Shown here piece by piece: positions 62,203 through 64,000 of a stretch of 64,000 bases of DNA. Position 1 is the first letter of the stretch; every line of letters starts with the position of its first letter. The notes beneath the pieces are model-generated. The model searched no databases. It was given only the letters and a program-made list of their open reading frames with translations, and was not told where the DNA came from. Position numbers and translations under genes: made by a program. This DNA comes from Xenorhabdus hominickii (GTDB lineage: Bacteria > Pseudomonadota > Gammaproteobacteria > Enterobacterales > Enterobacteriaceae), in NCBI RefSeq assembly GCF_002632725.1, contig NZ_NJAI01000004.1:261425-325424 (forward strand), given 5' to 3'.

Positions 62203-64000
62203 CCACCAATTCCTTCTTTAAAGGTGATATCAATGACTTTCCGGGCATTTGCCATCGCATCGAAAATTCGCTCTTCGAAGAAACGCACGTCGTCCTGAGT
62301 CATCAACAGGTTGGAATACATACGTGATAATGGAGAGAATTGGATGCCGTAACGTTTGCTGATTTCACGGATGATGATGTCGCAGAATTTGACTTTATCG
62401 CTGTAACCTTCGGAACGATCTACCGGCGTGTTCTGGGAATGGTAAACCAGTGCGTTTGGCATTCCCTGTACGACCAGCGGCAGGTCAACGGCTTCTGCGG
62501 CTTTCACAAAGACATTGGAGATCTGGCGCATAACATCTCCCATGCGGTCATAGCAGCCCGGATCTTGTTCTATCAATTTGAATGTGGTTTGAATGGCTGC
62601 CAATCCCAATGGATAGCCGTTGAAAGTGCCCGCATGGATTACTTTTCCACGCGTGTACAGGCTCATGATGTCATGGCGGCCGGTAATGGCAGAGATAGGC
62701 ATAGAGCCGCCACCCAATGCTTTACCGAAGGTTGCCAGATGCGGGGTGACACCCAGTAATTTCTGTGCACCGCCCAATCCCAGACGAACACCGGTGATGA
62801 TTTCATCAAAAATCAGTACGATGTTGTATTTTTCACACAGTGCCTTGGTTTGTTCCAGGTAGCCTTCAACAGGGAAAATACCGCCACCGTTGATGCAGAT
62901 GGGTTCCATGATGACAGCGCCGATTTCATCGTGATAACGCTCAATAGTTGCGGTCAGAACGTCGATGTCATTCCACGGCAGCATGAAGGATTGATCCACG
63001 ATGACTTTGGGATCGCGTCCCAATGTATCCAACAAGTCACCCTTGAACTGTTCAGGCACCGGGTAAGTCAGATCCTGCTTCTTGCGCCAGCCCATGATAT
63101 TGTCGGCGTTACCGTGATAATGGCCGTGGAAACGAATAAAGCGGTTCTTACCCGTAAAGGCACGGGCAAGACGCAGCGCATTTTGTACCGCCTCTGTTCC
63201 GCTCAGACAGAAACGTACCATTTCTGCGCAGGGAATGTGTTTGACCATCGTTTCACAAACACTGACTTCCAAATCACAGGTATCGACCGAAGTGACTTTA
63301 TTCATGTATTCGATCAGGGATTCGTTGTATGCCTCGTTGTGATGCCCGACCAACAGTGCACCAAATTTACAGAATAGATCCAGATGCTCATTGCCATCCA
63401 AATCCCAGACACGGGAATTGCGCCCGCGGTTGAATGGGATCACCAACGGGCGCTCTGGATCACCAAAGTTGTAGTGCGCACCGCCAGGCATGAGATCCCA
63501 ACATTTCTTATAAAAATCTTTTGAGTTATCCAGTAATAATTTTGTTGAAGCATCCATAGATTCTTGACTCCTCACCTGTGATTTTGGGACTGATTGTTCG
63601 TTAAGGTTATTGCTGCTCGCCATTTCCGCAGGGATGTTAAGCGGGAAATGAAGCGGCACATGCCGTTTAACTTGTTCGGGTACAGCAACATTGAGTAATT
63701 CAAGTAAAGCGATACGGGTAAGATAGGCAGCCCCATTCATCAATAGTTGGGCGATTTCGCTGACATAGCGGTTTTCGACTGCCTCAAAAGGTGTAGCTTT
63801 CAGCCATTCGTTCATGGCACCCATTGCCGCCCCACACCAGATTTGGTAATCCATATTGCGCATCGGATCACCGGTAATGGCCCAGCGGGACGATTGACCG
63901 AGATACCATTGAAATACTAACGCCATCTTTTTCTTTGGTTGTTTTTCAGCTTTGGCAATCATGTCTGGCTGATTGATACCGTGGAAATAAGTGATGGTTT
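62199..64000 (-). CDS. fclE: PfaD-type enoyl reductase / class III aminotransferase fusion, partial (5' end beyond right edge)
   Basis: The reading frame stays open to the right edge, so ATG 63962 is internal. The first ~120 residues in the window are the C-terminus of a PfaD-like trans-acting enoyl reductase of PUFA synthases: LVFQWYLGQSSRWA, MDYQIWCGAAMGA and the closing helix region with GAAYLTRI. After a linker rich in Asn/Ser/Gln comes a complete glutamate-1-semialdehyde-aminomutase-like aminotransferase (~135-575 counted from 63962): CLSGTEAVQNALRLARAFT, RFHGHYHGN, the PLP aspartate in IFDEIITGVRLG, and the Schiff-base Lys in FGKALGGGSMP. Reduction plus transamination on a growing acyl chain is the logic for building a polyamine. 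The zeamine cluster has the same fusion at this place (Zmn12). The rest of the PUFA genes would lie to the right. Confidence 0.88.
   Translation of the reverse strand, partial: TITYFHGINQPDMIAKAEKQPKKKMALVFQWYLGQSSRWAITGDPMRNMDYQIWCGAAMGAMNEWLKATPFEAVENRYVSEIAQLLMNGAAYLTRIALLELLNVAVPEQVKRHVPLHFPLNIPAEMASSNNLNEQSVPKSQVRSQESMDASTKLLLDNSKDFYKKCWDLMPGGAHYNFGDPERPLVIPFNRGRNSRVWDLDGNEHLDLFCKFGALLVGHHNEAYNESLIEYMNKVTSVDTCDLEVSVCETMVKHIPCAEMVRFCLSGTEAVQNALRLARAFTGKNRFIRFHGHYHGNADNIMGWRKKQDLTYPVPEQFKGDLLDTLGRDPKVIVDQSFMLPWNDIDVLTATIERYHDEIGAVIMEPICINGGGIFPVEGYLEQTKALCEKYNIVLIFDEIITGVRLGLGGAQKLLGVTPHLATFGKALGGGSMPISAITGRHDIMSLYTRGKVIHAGTFNGYPLGLAAIQTTFKLIEQDPGCYDRMGDVMRQISNVFVKAAEAVDLPLVVQGMPNALVYHSQNTPVDRSEGYSDKVKFCDIIIREISKRYGIQFSPLSRMYSNLLMTQDDVRFFEERIFDAMANARKVIDITFKEGIGG

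Noticed and set aside
62850-63377. 175-codon plus-strand frame opposite the aminotransferase
   Set aside because: The minus-strand protein shows all class III aminotransferase motifs across the same bases; the plus frame shows none.

Overview
The window looks like the chromosome of a Xenorhabdus species (insect-pathogenic, nematode-symbiotic Morganellaceae). The main reason is that it carries two natural-product loci typical of that genus side by side: a complete lysine-rich lipopeptide locus of the paxTABC type and most of a fabclavine (fcl) locus, the relative of zeamine. The flanks are AT-rich enterobacterial DNA. No rRNA, tRNA or CRISPR array was seen.

Layout. Positions 1-902 (minus) hold the 5' part of an astC-like succinylornithine/acetylornithine aminotransferase running off the left edge. 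Positions 903-1744 are AT-rich and gene-free, with a possible ArgR box. Positions 1745-2825 are a scar: the C-terminal piece of a HAD phosphatase followed by a frameshifted IS1-family element with recognisable ends. Positions 3137-29222 (plus) are the pax operon: a cyclic-peptide ABC exporter and three NRPS proteins with 1+3+3 modules, ending in a thioesterase. Small palindromic repeats lie between paxT and paxA and between paxA and paxB. A strong hairpin at 29237-29266 separates pax from the convergent fcl operon.

The fcl operon (minus, entering from the right edge and reading down to 29532) contains, in transcription order: the 3' part of a PfaD-type enoyl reductase fused to a class III aminotransferase (fclE-like), an SDR (fclF), a thioester reductase (fclG), a nitrilase-superfamily amidase (fclH), a four-module NRPS (fclI), a two-module NRPS (fclJ), a KS-AT-KR-T polyketide synthase (fclK), a stand-alone condensation-like protein (fclL), an ABC-2 transporter pair (fclM, fclN), and a second, broken copy of the thioester reductase gene.

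How the genes should work together. PaxA loads and acylates the first residue, and PaxB and PaxC add six residues through A domains that share one binding-pocket pattern (lysine in the known family). Dual condensation/epimerisation domains set D configuration at residues 3, 5 and 6, the terminal TE releases the peptide, and PaxT exports it. In fcl, PUFA-type synthases (mostly outside the window) with the aminotransferase, SDR and thioester reductase build a long polyamine. FclI and FclJ make a hexapeptide with readable pockets for aromatic, Asn, Asn, Thr and a small aliphatic residue. FclK extends it by one ketide, FclL joins it to the amine, and FclM/FclN export it.

The most unusual things seen are a ~1.95 kb near-identical tract shared by paxB and paxC, a set of in-frame 6-15 bp tandem duplications across the megasynthase genes, the broken fclG duplicate that makes a ~30 kb direct-repeat bracket, and non-canonical condensation motifs in FclI, FclJ and FclL.
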